Source: Haemophilus parainfluenzae
Lineage (GTDB): Bacteria; Pseudomonadota; Gammaproteobacteria; Enterobacterales; Pasteurellaceae
Direction of reading: 5' to 3'
Assembly (NCBI RefSeq): GCF_003252725.1
Contig: NZ_QEPO01000002.1
Location: forward strand, 396,844 to 460,843
DNA length: 64,000 nucleotides
Below are positions 53,850 to 63,877 of the stretch, piece by piece. The number at the start of each line of letters is the position of its first letter. Positions within the stretch are counted from its first letter, which is position 1. The notes below the pieces were generated by a model. It ran no database searches. It was not told where the DNA came from and saw only the letters and a list, made by a program, of their open reading frames with translations. The translations under genes and the position numbers were made by a program.

Positions 53850-56240
53850 TTAGTCTCTAAGCTCCGCATTAAAGCGTTGTTTAACTTCGTTTAATACAGC
53901 AGAGATTACCGCATTAATCTCATCATCTTCAAGCGTTTTTTCATTATCTTGAATAGTTAAACTGATTGCTAAGCTCTTATGTCCGCTAGCAACGCCAATG
54001 CCTTGATATACGTCGAATAAATTGACTTGTGTTAATTTTTCTCCGCCGGCTTGCTTACATGCATCGATAATATCGCCTGCTGGTACATTATCTGCAACGA
54101 CTAAAGCTAAGTCACGACGGTTTGCTGGGAATTTTGAAATCTCTTTAGCTTGAACCACTCGACGATTTGCAATGGCATCCCATAAAATTTCAAAAACAAC
54201 TGCTTTGCCATTTAATCCTAATTTTTGAGCGATAAGTGGATGAATAGTTCCAATAAAACCAATTTCTTTTCCATCTAATTCAATTGAAGCAGATTGCCCT
54301 GGGTGTAAGGCACTGTATGCTTTTGCCACAAATTTAACTCGATTACCCACTTCGGTAAGAGAAAGAATGCTTTCTAAATCACCTTTAAGATCAAAGAAAT
54401 CTACATTTTCTGCTTTACCCGTCCAAGATTCAGATTTAGCTGTACCTGTAATTACACCAGCAAGAACAAACTCTTGGCGAATGCCAAATTCCGCATTTTC
54501 ATCCGGAATAAAACGTAATCCTGTTTCAAATAAACGTACACGGTTTTGTTGACGGTTTTGGTTGTATAGTACTGCACCAAGTAATCCACTTAATAATGAA
54601 ACACGCATTGCTGACATTTCAACTGAAATTGGGTTTGGCAATACAAGCGCTTCAATTTCTGGATGAAGTAAAGTCTGTACTTTTGGATCAACGAAGCTAT
54701 ACGTAATCGCTTCTTGATAATCTGCATCAACAAGTGCGGTCTTAATTCGGCTTAATTCTAAATCGGCTTCTTTATGCTCACGCATACGAAGATGTGCTAA
54801 TGGCGCATTATTTGGAATGCTGTTATAACCATAAATACGCGCTACTTCTTCAATTAAATCTTCTTCGATTTCAATATCAAAACGCCAGCTTGCAGAAGTC
54901 ACAGTCCAAACATCATTAGCATATTTCACGGCAAAACCTAAACGCTCAAAAATCTCGGTCACGGTTTCAGTTTCGATATGATGACCTAATAAGCTATCTA
55001 ATTTTTCACGATGTAAAGTCACTTCATTGACTTTTGGTAAATATTGCTCGCTCACGACTTCACAAATTTCGCCAGCTTCACCGCCACAAATTTCAAGTAA
55101 CAATGCTGTTGCTCTTTCCATTGCGTGACGTTGTAGCGTAAAATCAACACCACGTTCAAAGCGGTGTGAGGAATCTGTGTGTAAACCATATTGTCTTGCA
55201 CGTCCCGCAATCGCTAATGGTGCGAAGAATGCCGCTTCTAAAATCACATCTTTTGTTGTTTCAGCATCAACACCGCTAGCTTGACCACCAAAGATACCCG
55301 CCATTGCTAATGGACCAGTTTGATCTGCAATCACTAAAGTATTCGGTTGTAATTTTGCGGTTGTACCATCTAATAAAACAAGCTCTTCGCCGTTATTGGC
55401 TAAACGCACTTGAACAGGTTGAGCTACTTTTGATGCATCAAAAGCATGCATTGGTTGACCTAATTCAAGTAAAACATAGTTAGTAATATCTACAATTGGG
55501 TCGATAGAACGAATACCGCAACGACGTAATTTTTCTTGTAACCAAATTGGTGATTGTGCTTTAACATTCACATTTTTCACCACGCGCAATAAATAACGCG
55601 GACATGCTTCTGGCGCATTTAATTCAATTTGAACTTTATCTGAAATTGTTGCCGGTACAGCATCAAAGTGCGGTTGATTAACAACTTGTTTATTAACCAC
55701 GCCAACTTCACGTGCAACACCTGCAATGCTTAAACAATCTGCACGGTTTGGCGTTAAACTAATTTCAATAGCTTTATCATCTAAATCTAAATATTCACGT
55801 AGATTTGTGCCTACTGGTGCATCTAACGGTAATTCAATAATACCATCTGCATCTACATCAATGCCTAATTCAGAGAATGAGCAAAGCATCCCTTCTGAAG
55901 GTTGGCCACGTAATTTAGTCTTCTTAATTTTAAAATCACCAGGTAATACCGCACCTTCAGTTGCACATGCTACTTTTAAACCTTGACGGCAATTTGGTGC
56001 ACCACAAACGATATCTAATAAGCGCTTGCCACCAACATTTACTTTAGTGACACGTAATTTATCTGCATCTGGGTGTTGCGCACATTCAACAACTTCACCT
56101 ACAACAACACCTGTAAAGTCGCCAGCTACTTTTTCAACACCATCAACTTCTAAACCAAGCATCGTGATTTGATCACATAACTGCTCTGTTGAAATTGATG
56201 GATTAACCCATTCTCTCACCCAATTTTCACTAAATTTCAT
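53850..56240 (-). CDS. pheT: Phenylalanyl-tRNA synthetase beta subunit
   Basis: A 796-aa subunit with an N-terminal EMAP/OB-type tRNA-binding domain (about residues 40-150), the B3/B4 editing module and a C-terminal anticodon-binding ferredoxin-like domain. Length matches E. coli PheT (795 aa). It follows pheS by 75 bases and overlaps the region just before ihfA. Confidence 0.98.
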   Translation of the reverse strand: MKFSENWVREWVNPSISTEQLCDQITMLGLEVDGVEKVAGDFTGVVVGEVVECAQHPDADKLRVTKVNVGGKRLLDIVCGAPNCRQGLKVACATEGAVLPGDFKIKKTKLRGQPSEGMLCSFSELGIDVDADGIIELPLDAPVGTNLREYLDLDDKAIEISLTPNRADCLSIAGVAREVGVVNKQVVNQPHFDAVPATISDKVQIELNAPEACPRYLLRVVKNVNVKAQSPIWLQEKLRRCGIRSIDPIVDITNYVLLELGQPMHAFDASKVAQPVQVRLANNGEELVLLDGTTAKLQPNTLVIADQTGPLAMAGIFGGQASGVDAETTKDVILEAAFFAPLAIAGRARQYGLHTDSSHRFERGVDFTLQRHAMERATALLLEICGGEAGEICEVVSEQYLPKVNEVTLHREKLDSLLGHHIETETVTEIFERLGFAVKYANDVWTVTSASWRFDIEIEEDLIEEVARIYGYNSIPNNAPLAHLRMREHKEADLELSRIKTALVDADYQEAITYSFVDPKVQTLLHPEIEALVLPNPISVEMSAMRVSLLSGLLGAVLYNQNRQQNRVRLFETGLRFIPDENAEFGIRQEFVLAGVITGTAKSESWTGKAENVDFFDLKGDLESILSLTEVGNRVKFVAKAYSALHPGQSASIELDGKEIGFIGTIHPLIAQKLGLNGKAVVFEILWDAIANRRVVQAKEISKFPANRRDLALVVADNVPAGDIIDACKQAGGEKLTQVNLFDVYQGIGVASGHKSLAISLTIQDNEKTLEDDEINAVISAVLNEVKQRFNAELRD

Positions 56241-56315
56241 TATCTCTGTATCCTTTATTGATGAACGTGTTACGTTCTAAATTAATCATTATCGTCAATT
56301 TAACCAAACGGTTAA

Positions 56316-57317
<1,002 letters not shown>

Positions 57318-57380
57318 TTATCTTTTCTAACTAAAAATACACTTAATGATAATACTAACTCATTAAAAAATCACGCGTTT

Positions 57381-57408
57381 TGTATCCAACCACTAAATAT
57401 GAGAAACA
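57381..57408 (+). mobile_element. Left terminus of the Mu-like prophage
   Basis: TGTATCCAACCACTAAATAT and the following GAGAAACA match the recalled first 28 bases of phage Mu (TGTATTGATTCACTTGAAGT...) at 17 positions, including the terminal TGTAT. Further in, GGGATGGATATAG and GGGGCTTGG recall Mu bases GGGATTAGATTTGG and GGGGCTTGC. The 5 bases before it, CGTTT (57376-57380), would be the target duplication. The exact boundary needs the right end, which is beyond this window. Confidence 0.6.
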
Positions 57409-57619
57409 TAAAAACAAATAGGGATTGGGCGGGAATTTTCGGGAATAAGTGGGATGGATATAGATAAAACGGGGCTTGGCGGCGTGCTAGCCCCTTTTTT
57501 ATTAGTTAAAAAATAGAAATAATGAAATGAGAAAATTTTTCTAAATATTGGCAGTTTAACCGCTAAAAATGGGAAACGTTAAACGCGGTTTAAATGGCTT
57601 TAAATTTAGGTTTAAATCT

Positions 57620-58312
57620 TTAAATTAAGTCGTGGCCGATGAAAACAACCTGGCCCAACACTTCAAAGTTTAAATTATCTTCAAACATCAGCTCTATCGG
57701 GGCGTAAATTTCCTTATTGTCACTAATCAAACGAATGCCGCCAGGAATCCCCTGCACGCGTTTAACCCAAAGCTGATCGCCTGAACGAATTACATAAATC
57801 TGCCCATCACGTGGCATAGTCATAGCCCGGTTGATTAGCAACATATCACCATGATGTATTGTCGGGGTCATGCTATCGCCGGAGGTTAGAATAAATGCCA
57901 GCTTATTCTTTTGAAGGCCGCGTTGCTGCAACCAGCGCGCGCTTAGCCCCACAAAATCATCCGGTTCATACACGTCATCATTAAACGCCCCAAAGCCGGC
58001 AGAAGCGAACGTCTTATAAAAAGGCACGCTAACAAGCTCAGTGGCTTTATTTAAGGCTTCTTTAATGTAACGCCCCGCCGTTTCTTCAATATTCGGGACT
58101 TGTATTTCAGTTGGGTAAAAGCCCAACTCCCTTTGTACCGCGGGTGGAAGCGATGACACATGGTATTCTAGCGCACCACCTTGCACCCCGTCCCTTTCTC
58201 GTCTTTTCCAATTCTGCGTCCTTGCCCTTTTGTTTATACCCTGTGGTGAATTTGGCAATCCGGCAATGTCTTTCAATTCATTTGCTGAAAACCATTCTTT
58301 AGAGTTTCTCAT
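57620..58312 (-). CDS. Mu-like phage repressor with S24 (LexA-type) domain
   Basis: A 230-aa repressor. The N-terminal Mu-type DNA-binding domain (residues about 5-65, SPQGINKRARTQNW) resembles that of the phage transposase, as for Mu c and MuA. The C-terminal S24 peptidase domain has Ser147 in SGDSMTP and Lys184 in LWVKRV as the catalytic pair. An Ala105-Gly106 in FASAGFGAF is a possible self-cleavage site. Mu c itself lacks this domain, so induction by RecA/SOS is possible here. It is divergent from ner across the operator region. Confidence 0.9.
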   Translation of the reverse strand: MRNSKEWFSANELKDIAGLPNSPQGINKRARTQNWKRRERDGVQGGALEYHVSSLPPAVQRELGFYPTEIQVPNIEETAGRYIKEALNKATELVSVPFYKTFASAGFGAFNDDVYEPDDFVGLSARWLQQRGLQKNKLAFILTSGDSMTPTIHHGDMLLINRAMTMPRDGQIYVIRSGDQLWVKRVQGIPGGIRLISDNKEIYAPIELMFEDNLNFEVLGQVVFIGHDLI

Positions 58313-58324
58313 AATGGCACCTTT

Positions 58325-58483
58325 CAGAAACTTTGGTTTCTGCTTAGTTTCTAAAACATAAACATTTGATTATTAAAGGACTTTAAAAGCCGCTTTAAAA
58401 ATGTTTGATTATTTTTCAGAAACCACTTGAGTTTCTGAAAACTCAGGTGTATAGTTTCCATAGTTTCCAAAGAATAACACCTG
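58325..58483. promoter_or_regulatory. Early operator / internal activation region with IHF site
   Basis: CAGAAAC-4-GTTTCTG (58325-58342) and CAGAAAC-7-GTTTCTG (58417-58437) are two palindromic repressor sites, with GTTTCT half-sites at 58347, 58454 and 58463. A perfect IHF consensus (TAA-N4-TTGATT, 58359-58371) lies between them. CAGGTGT/ACACCTG inverted repeats (58444-58450 with 58477-58483) lie nearer ner. In Mu the same arrangement of operators and IHF forms the transposition enhancer. Confidence 0.7.
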
Positions 58484-58515
58484 GGAATTAATCTAAAGAG
58501 TAAGGATAACACATT

Positions 58516-58728
58516 ATGAGAAAGAACAAAAAAAATATGCACCGAGCATACATCATAGCAATGATACAAGAGAAAGGAAAAACTCTGTCTCAGTTATCAG
58601 TTGAAGCTGGTTTACATCCTAGAACATTAGGAAACGCGCTCGACCGAAAATATCCAAAGGGCGAGAAAATCATCGCTGATTTTATTGGTAAAACTCCCGA
58701 GGAAATATGGCCAACTCGCTACGAGTAG
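58516..58728 (+). CDS. ner: Ner-like DNA-binding protein
   Basis: A 70-aa helix-turn-helix protein resembling Mu Ner and the host Nlp proteins (HRAYIIAMIQEKGKTLSQLS, TLGNALDRKYPKGEKIIADF). Ner turns down early and repressor transcription in Mu. It is the first rightward gene, with TAAGGA upstream. Its stop codon overlaps the ribosome site of the transposase gene. Confidence 0.9.
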   Translation: MRKNKKNMHRAYIIAMIQEKGKTLSQLSVEAGLHPRTLGNALDRKYPKGEKIIADFIGKTPEEIWPTRYE

Positions 58729-58736
58729 GAGGATTT

Positions 58737-60707
58737 ATGAGCATGTGGATTTCAGCCCAACAACTAGCAACTTTAGAAACAATGCCAAGCTCTCCGCAAG
58801 GAGTTAATAAAAAAGCGCGTACTGGAAATTGGGAAAAAAGACAGGTTCAAGGTATTCGTGGGGTTGGCTATGAATATGCCTTTACTTCACTACCGCAAGA
58901 AACCCAAGCTGAGATCTTATTAAAGCAAAACGCGACTCCAGTTATGGCAGAAGCGCCGAAAGCTAAAAAAGAACTCAACTACCTACCGGAAGTTATTTGG
59001 AAGCCTTATGAAAAAGCGACCGATAAACAAAAGGAAGAAGCAAAAGCGAAACTCGCCCCACTGCACAAGCTAGACGATTTAGTGAAAAACAACGTGGCAT
59101 TAATGATGGCACTTGATGCGGTTTCTACCGAGTATGAAATTGCGAAAGGATCACTCAAACGTTGGTATTACAAAGTGCGGTCTTTTGAACGCCCGGATTG
59201 GTTACCTTTATTGTTGGATAAACACAGCAACAAAAAAGCTGGCAAAGAAGCAGACTTCACAGAAGAAGCCTGGGAGACATTTAAGGCCGACTATTTTAGA
59301 CCTGAATGCCCGCAATTTGGCAGTTGTTACGAGCGTTTAAAACGCGCCGCACGAGAAAACGGCTGGTCAATTCCATCAGCGAGCAGCATTAAGCGCAAAA
59401 TCGCGCGAGAAGTGCCGAAATTAGTGCAAGTGCAATTACGCGAAGGTGACCATGCAGTCATGCAATATTACCCATCAATGCGCCGCACAGTGGCTGAAAT
59501 TGAAGCCCTTGAGTGGATTAACGGCGACGGTTATCAACACAACGTATTTGTGCGTTGGCATAACGGCGAAATTGTCCGCCCTAAAACCTGGATTTGGCAA
59601 GACATTCGCACCCGCAAAATACTCGCCTACCGCGTAGATTTAAGCGAAAACAGCGACACCATCCGATTAAGTTTGATGGATCTTATTTGGAAATACGGCA
59701 TCCCGAAAAAATGCACCATTGATAACACCCGCGCAGCGGCAAATAAATGGATGACCGGGGGCGTTAAGAACCGCTACCGCTTCAAAGTAAAAGAAGATGA
59801 TGTGACCGGGATTATTCCGATGCTTGGCATCGAATTGTTGTGGACATCGGTGCAATTTGGCAAAGGTCACGGGCAAGCAAAACCAATCGAACGTGCGTTT
59901 TCACACGGTGGTTTAGGCGAGTTAGTTGATAAACACCCAAGCCTGGCGGGCTTTTACGCCGGGGAAAATGTTTACAGCAAGCCTGATAACTATAACGGCG
60001 GGAAAGACGGCGTAGATTACGACACATTTATTTTAGCCATAGAAGATGGCATCCGCACTTTCAACGAACGCGAAGGCAGACAAACCGAAATATGCCAAGG
60101 CATTTACAGTTTCAGCCAAGTGTTTGAGCGCGATTACGCCAAGGCGCAAATTCGCAAGGCAAGCGCAGAACAAATGCGGTTTTTAATGTTAATGAGCGAA
60201 GCCGTTACATTGAGAAAAGACGGCACATTTGAGTTAGAAGCTGGTGGCAAGGTCAATAATCGCAAAAACCGCTATTTAGCGAGCGAGCTTATTGCCACAG
60301 CGCACCGCAAGGTGGTGGTGAAATTCGACCCGCAAGACTTGCACAACAAAGTGTGGGTTTACGGTTTGGATGGCGTGTTCTTAGCCGAAGCGAAATGTAC
60401 AGATGCGGTGGCGTTTGGTGATAAAACGAAAGGCCGCGAACACGATAAAGCACGCAAACAAATGGTGAAAGCGGTGAAAGCCCAAGCGAAAGCCACACTC
60501 ACTATGAATGCACAAGAAGCAGCGCGTTATCAGCCTCAATTCGAGGAAGAAGAACCGCTAGAACCGAAAATCATCGAGCTATTCCGACAAGAAGGTAACG
60601 CAGTGCGTAAACACGAAGCGGTATTAGATGACGATGAAGATACCAACGATTTTGAACAAGGCTGGCGTAAAGGATTAGCCATGCTGAAAGAAGAAAAAGG
60701 GCTTTAA
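58737..60707 (+). CDS. Mu-like transposase A (DDE recombinase)
   Basis: A 656-aa transposase, close in length to MuA (663 aa). The N-terminal Mu-type HTH (residues about 5-60, SPQGVNKKARTGNW) is followed by end-binding domains and the catalytic core with D264 (NGDGY), D329 (TIDNTRAAANKW) and E385 (KPIERAF). These match MuA D269, D336 and E392. I use the ATG at 58737 after AGGAGG; the frame runs on upstream inside ner. A USS core lies within the gene (59173-59181). No frameshift or lost catalytic residue is seen. Confidence 0.96.
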   Translation: MSMWISAQQLATLETMPSSPQGVNKKARTGNWEKRQVQGIRGVGYEYAFTSLPQETQAEILLKQNATPVMAEAPKAKKELNYLPEVIWKPYEKATDKQKEEAKAKLAPLHKLDDLVKNNVALMMALDAVSTEYEIAKGSLKRWYYKVRSFERPDWLPLLLDKHSNKKAGKEADFTEEAWETFKADYFRPECPQFGSCYERLKRAARENGWSIPSASSIKRKIAREVPKLVQVQLREGDHAVMQYYPSMRRTVAEIEALEWINGDGYQHNVFVRWHNGEIVRPKTWIWQDIRTRKILAYRVDLSENSDTIRLSLMDLIWKYGIPKKCTIDNTRAAANKWMTGGVKNRYRFKVKEDDVTGIIPMLGIELLWTSVQFGKGHGQAKPIERAFSHGGLGELVDKHPSLAGFYAGENVYSKPDNYNGGKDGVDYDTFILAIEDGIRTFNEREGRQTEICQGIYSFSQVFERDYAKAQIRKASAEQMRFLMLMSEAVTLRKDGTFELEAGGKVNNRKNRYLASELIATAHRKVVVKFDPQDLHNKVWVYGLDGVFLAEAKCTDAVAFGDKTKGREHDKARKQMVKAVKAQAKATLTMNAQEAARYQPQFEEEEPLEPKIIELFRQEGNAVRKHEAVLDDDEDTNDFEQGWRKGLAMLKEEKGL

Positions 60708-60730
60708 GCCGCATTTAAGGAGCGTTAAAC

Positions 60731-61648
60731 ATGACTTTAATTGAACAAATCAAACAACTTTTAGACAACCAAGTCCACACGCAGCGCGAAATTGCCGCGC
60801 AAGCTGGGATTTCAGCTGGGGCGTTGAGTGCATATTTAAAAGGCACTTACACCGGGAACGTTGAAAACGTAGAAGTCGCATTAAAAAACTGGCTTTCAAC
60901 CCGCGAGAAAAAAGAAAAAGTGTTTGTGGAAGCACCGCACTTTATCGAAATTCCGACCGCCAAGAAAGTTTTTTCAGCGTTAGATATGGCCAAGATTTTG
61001 CCAACCATGGTGACCGTTTACGGCGCGAGCGGTGTAGGTAAAACAAAAGCATGCCAAGAATACAAAAAAGCCAACCAAAACGTGTGGATGATTACGGCAA
61101 GCCCAGCGCGCGCAACATTAAGTAGTATTTTGTATGAGTTAGCTCTTGAGTTAGGTATTAACGATGCGCCACGCCGTAAAGACCGCCTATCACGCCTAAT
61201 TACTAAAAAACTCAAAGGCACACAGGGTTTGGTCATCATTGATGAAAGCGACCACCTTCCTTATGACGCGTTAGAAGAGATCCGAATTATCCAAGAAGAA
61301 GCCGAAGTAGGCTTTGCATTAATTGGTAACGATAAAGTTTACACCCGCATCCAAGGCGGCGTGAACCAGGCGCATGAATACGCGCGTCTTTGGTCACGAA
61401 TTGGTAACAACTGCGGCGTTAAAGCTAGCACAAAAGGCGATATTAAAGCCATCGCGCAAGCCTGGGGGCTTGATATAGCCGACAAGGATTTAATGACCGT
61501 CCTTTATGACATCGGCGGCAAGGCGGGCGGCTTACGCGCTTTAACGCAATATTTACGCCTAGCCGGCATGACAGCGAAAGGACAAGGCACTGTAATCACA
61601 CTCGACCTCATTTTAACCGCCCAAGCACAAATGAAAGGAGCGAACTAA
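60731..61648 (+). CDS. Mu-like transposition protein B (AAA+ ATPase)
   Basis: A 305-aa ATPase that picks target DNA and activates the transposase. An N-terminal XRE-like helix-turn-helix (residues about 15-40) is followed by Walker A GASGVGKT (98-105) and Walker B LVIIDE (167-172), the MuB layout (MuB is 312 aa). It lies 23 bases after A, in a gap with phased TTTAA motifs. Its stop overlaps the next ATG. Confidence 0.95.
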   Translation: MTLIEQIKQLLDNQVHTQREIAAQAGISAGALSAYLKGTYTGNVENVEVALKNWLSTREKKEKVFVEAPHFIEIPTAKKVFSALDMAKILPTMVTVYGASGVGKTKACQEYKKANQNVWMITASPARATLSSILYELALELGINDAPRRKDRLSRLITKKLKGTQGLVIIDESDHLPYDALEEIRIIQEEAEVGFALIGNDKVYTRIQGGVNQAHEYARLWSRIGNNCGVKASTKGDIKAIAQAWGLDIADKDLMTVLYDIGGKAGGLRALTQYLRLAGMTAKGQGTVITLDLILTAQAQMKGAN

Positions 61649-61977
61649 TGGAAAATTCAGCAAAAATCAACCGCACTTTAAGCGAACAAGCCAAACCTCA
61701 CCCTGTGTTTGGTGGCTGCAACAAAATCGCCCTAGGTTACTTATCACAAACCCAAAAATGCGTGTTTGAGTTAAACAAAATGGGCTTGCATGTATTAAGC
61801 ATTGAGTTTGACAAAATCAAACCTCGCGTGCGCATTGAGCCGAACGCATTAACGAAGAAATTAGAGAAAACAGGCCAGGCGCTTGCTTATATCCAAGGCA
61901 ACGATGGCGTGCATTTTGCCGAATATCAAATGATGGTCGAAGGCATCAAGGTAATTTGGCGCAGTTATTTACACTAA
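61648..61977 (+). CDS. Early phage protein of unknown function
   Basis: A 109-aa protein coupled to transposition gene B by a one-base overlap and followed 16 bases later by gam. No recognisable domain; it appears to contain an alpha/beta fold with several charged strands (VLSIEFDKIKPRVRIEP). Similar small genes fill this position in Pasteurellaceae Mu-like phages, from memory. A USS core lies near its start (61670-61678). Confidence 0.7.
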   Translation: MENSAKINRTLSEQAKPHPVFGGCNKIALGYLSQTQKCVFELNKMGLHVLSIEFDKIKPRVRIEPNALTKKLEKTGQALAYIQGNDGVHFAEYQMMVEGIKVIWRSYLH

Positions 61978-61993
61978 AAACCAGGAGGAAAAA

Positions 61994-62515
61994 ATGGCAA
62001 AAAAACCAACCCGAATTAAAACCGACACCTTTGCAGTGCGTTATCAAACGCGCGATGAAGTGGAAGTGGCAATTAAAGAGATCGGCGATTTAAACCGCGA
62101 ATTAGAACGCCTAGCGATTGAACAAAACGACCGTTTGGCCGCAATCACCGAAGAATACGCGCCTTTAATGAACGCAATCAAAGAAAAGCTCGCGCCAAAA
62201 CAAGATGCGGTGCAAGCCTGGTGTGAAAGCCGCCGCGATGAATTGACATTAAACGGCAAAACCAAAACAGGCACTTTCAACACCGGTGAAGTGCAATGGC
62301 GACAACGCCCACCGTCAGTCGGTATTCGCGGCACAGAGAGCGTGATTGAAAGTTTGCACACGTTAGGCCTGGTTCGTTTTATTCGCACCAAGGAAGAAAT
62401 CAACAAAGAGGCCATGTTAAATGAGCCTGACTTAGCCGCAACGGTGGCTGGTGTAACGATTAAAACCGGTGTGGAAGATTTTGTGATCACCCCTTTTGAA
62501 CAGGAGGCGAAATAA
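61994..62515 (+). CDS. gam: Gam-like host-nuclease inhibitor
   Basis: A 173-aa DNA-end-binding protein similar to Mu Gam (174 aa), a Ku-like protein that protects linear phage DNA from exonucleases. The sequence WCESRRDELT, WRQRPPSVGIRG, RFIRTKEEINKEA and the end FVITPFEQEAK are close to Mu Gam over its length. The AGGAGG site precedes it. Its stop overlaps the ATG of a 28-codon frame. Confidence 0.95.
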   Translation: MAKKPTRIKTDTFAVRYQTRDEVEVAIKEIGDLNRELERLAIEQNDRLAAITEEYAPLMNAIKEKLAPKQDAVQAWCESRRDELTLNGKTKTGTFNTGEVQWRQRPPSVGIRGTESVIESLHTLGLVRFIRTKEEINKEAMLNEPDLAATVAGVTIKTGVEDFVITPFEQEAK

Positions 62516-62601
62516 TGCCAGCCTGGGCATTGAACCCGGTGTCATATTTGATTGCCGGGGTAATTCTAAGCCTAATCGTGGGCTTATTAGACCAGGAATA
62601 A
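62515..62601 (+). CDS. 28-aa hydrophobic early phage peptide
   Basis: Starts at an ATG overlapping the gam stop (TAATG), with AGGAGG eight bases ahead. The product MPAWALNPVSYLIAG... has one membrane-spanning stretch (SYLIAGVILSLIVGLL) and ends in LDQE. It could be a small membrane effector such as a kil- or superinfection-type peptide, but no family is recognisable. Confidence 0.5.
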   Translation: MPAWALNPVSYLIAGVILSLIVGLLDQE

Positions 62602-62681
62602 AGCCTATTTAAACGCTCTTTAAACCCTAATTTAAGGGGCGTTCATAATAAGTTTTAACCAACCATAAAAGGAAACAAAAA
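62602..62681. repeat. Phased TTTAA array before the ANR gene
   Basis: TTTAA occurs at 62608, 62619 and 62631 (11- and 12-base steps) and again at 62654, 23 bases on. AACGC and GCGTT outer arms could also form a stem-loop around the array. The next gene starts at 62682. Confidence 0.6.
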
Positions 62682-62876
62682 ATGGGAAACATCCACAAGT
62701 TTAACCGCTTCAAATATTACAGTGAAAAAGCGGCAAAAAGTGAACGCCAAGGCGACTTACAAGACGCCAAGGAACAATGGGCAATCGCAGAGCTAAATGC
62801 GAGCGGCCAAAAAAATAAAGAATGGTGCAAATGGCGTGGCGCATTTTGTGACCGAGTAATTAGAAAACCTTTCTAG
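62682..62876 (+). CDS. ANR-family transcriptional regulator
   Basis: A 64-aa protein with the ANR pattern: YYSEKAAKSERQGDLQDAKEQW broken here into YYSEKAAKSERQG and DAKEQWAIAELNA, then NKEWCKWRGAFC. ANR proteins (for AraC negative regulators) were first described in enteric pathogens and repress AraC-type activators by binding them. Phage-borne copies are common. A target in this host is unknown. The AAAGGAAAC site precedes the ATG. Confidence 0.75.
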   Translation: MGNIHKFNRFKYYSEKAAKSERQGDLQDAKEQWAIAELNASGQKNKEWCKWRGAFCDRVIRKPF

Positions 62877-62885
62877 GAGGAAATT

Positions 62886-63050
62886 ATGGCGAAATATATA
62901 GCACGTTTTTACTGTTTAGTAGAAGCCGTTGTTGAAGCAGAAAGCAACGAACAAGTTTTAGATATGTGCGACCTAAATGTATGCGATGTAAATAAACTGC
63001 CGCACACCATTACAGAAATTGACGATGTGGTTGAAGTGGAGGAAGTATGA
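62886..63050 (+). CDS. 54-aa early phage protein of unknown function
   Basis: A short frame beginning MAKYIARFYCLVEAVVEAES, preceded by AGGAGG, and overlapping the next gene by ATGA. It ends in an acidic run (EIDDVVEVEEV). It resembles small beta-rich phage proteins. Tight coupling to its neighbours supports real expression. Confidence 0.6.
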   Translation: MAKYIARFYCLVEAVVEAESNEQVLDMCDLNVCDVNKLPHTITEIDDVVEVEEV

Positions 63051-63328
63051 CTGAGCTAACAAAAGATGATTTACGGGTTGGGCATATTTACTCCGCGAAA
63101 AGTCCTAAAGAACACGGTTTCCCACCATTATTAGGGGATAGACAAATAATGTGGATTGGGCTTATTTATGACAATAAAGAGGGGTTTGTTGATGGTGTGC
63201 AATATGACAGCCCATCAGTGAGAAGAGGACGCCGCTATCCAAAAATCAGCATAACCAAGTTTTTAAAATGGGCAGAGGCTGACATTACAGACAAAATGCC
63301 GAAAGGTGAATGGAGATATGCAAGATGA
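63047..63328 (+). CDS. 93-aa early phage protein of unknown function
   Basis: A 93-aa protein with LRVGHIYSAKSP, RQIMWIGLIYD and RRGRRYPKIS segments. Both ends overlap neighbouring genes by ATGA, so it is part of a translationally coupled string. No family recognised. Confidence 0.65.
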   Translation: MTELTKDDLRVGHIYSAKSPKEHGFPPLLGDRQIMWIGLIYDNKEGFVDGVQYDSPSVRRGRRYPKISITKFLKWAEADITDKMPKGEWRYAR

Positions 63329-63492
63329 CTGAGCAAGAAAAAATGCGCTTAGACGAGCAATTAGAACAAGCGGCAAAACAGCTCACACACGCGCTTCGCG
63401 CGTTACGCACAGGGCAAAATCAACACGCGGCGGTTTATGTTGGCAACGTACAAAACTTACTGCCAGGTTTAAGAATGAGATTGGTGAGATGA
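63325..63492 (+). CDS. 55-aa early phage protein of unknown function
   Basis: Helical and rich in Gln and Leu (EQEKMRLDEQLEQAAKQL). I use the ATG at 63325, which overlaps the previous stop; the frame is open five codons further upstream. Its own stop overlaps the next start. Function unknown. Confidence 0.6.
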   Translation: MTEQEKMRLDEQLEQAAKQLTHALRALRTGQNQHAAVYVGNVQNLLPGLRMRLVR

Positions 63493-63872
63493 GTGAAATG
63501 GAAGAAAAAAAATATTCAGTAACGTTTGAGCTTAAAGTGGGAGTCGGTGATGACGATTTAACCTTTAATGTAAACACAGAATACCATCAAGCCCCAGCTT
63601 TATATGTGAAGGACGCGATGACTTGTTTGATGTTTAAGTTGCCTGAAATTGTGAGAGCGGGTTGGATTGTGATTGAGGGTATGGACGATAACGTCAAAAG
63701 TGGTTTCGAACACAAAATAAAATTAGATTTTTGCACCCAAGATAATGACGAATGGGAAGTTAGTGCGAAAGTCGAAAATCCCAATGAAACTGGTCGTATG
63801 TTGATTGGCTTTATTGAGAGAATTATTTTGAATGATCCAGTTATTGACGAGATCCTTCAGCGAGAAAAATAA
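63489..63872 (+). CDS. 127-aa early phage protein of unknown function
   Basis: An acidic protein with alternating strands (KYSVTFELKVGVGDDDLTF) and no recognisable motif. It is the last of four coupled small genes. A phased TTTAA hairpin region follows before gemA. Confidence 0.65.
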   Translation: MSEMEEKKYSVTFELKVGVGDDDLTFNVNTEYHQAPALYVKDAMTCLMFKLPEIVRAGWIVIEGMDDNVKSGFEHKIKLDFCTQDNDEWEVSAKVENPNETGRMLIGFIERIILNDPVIDEILQREK

Positions 63873-63877
63873 ACCCA

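Noticed and set aside
58707..58736. Upstream extension of the transposase frame inside ner
   Set aside because: A strong AGGAGG precedes the later ATG, which also matches the family N-terminus.
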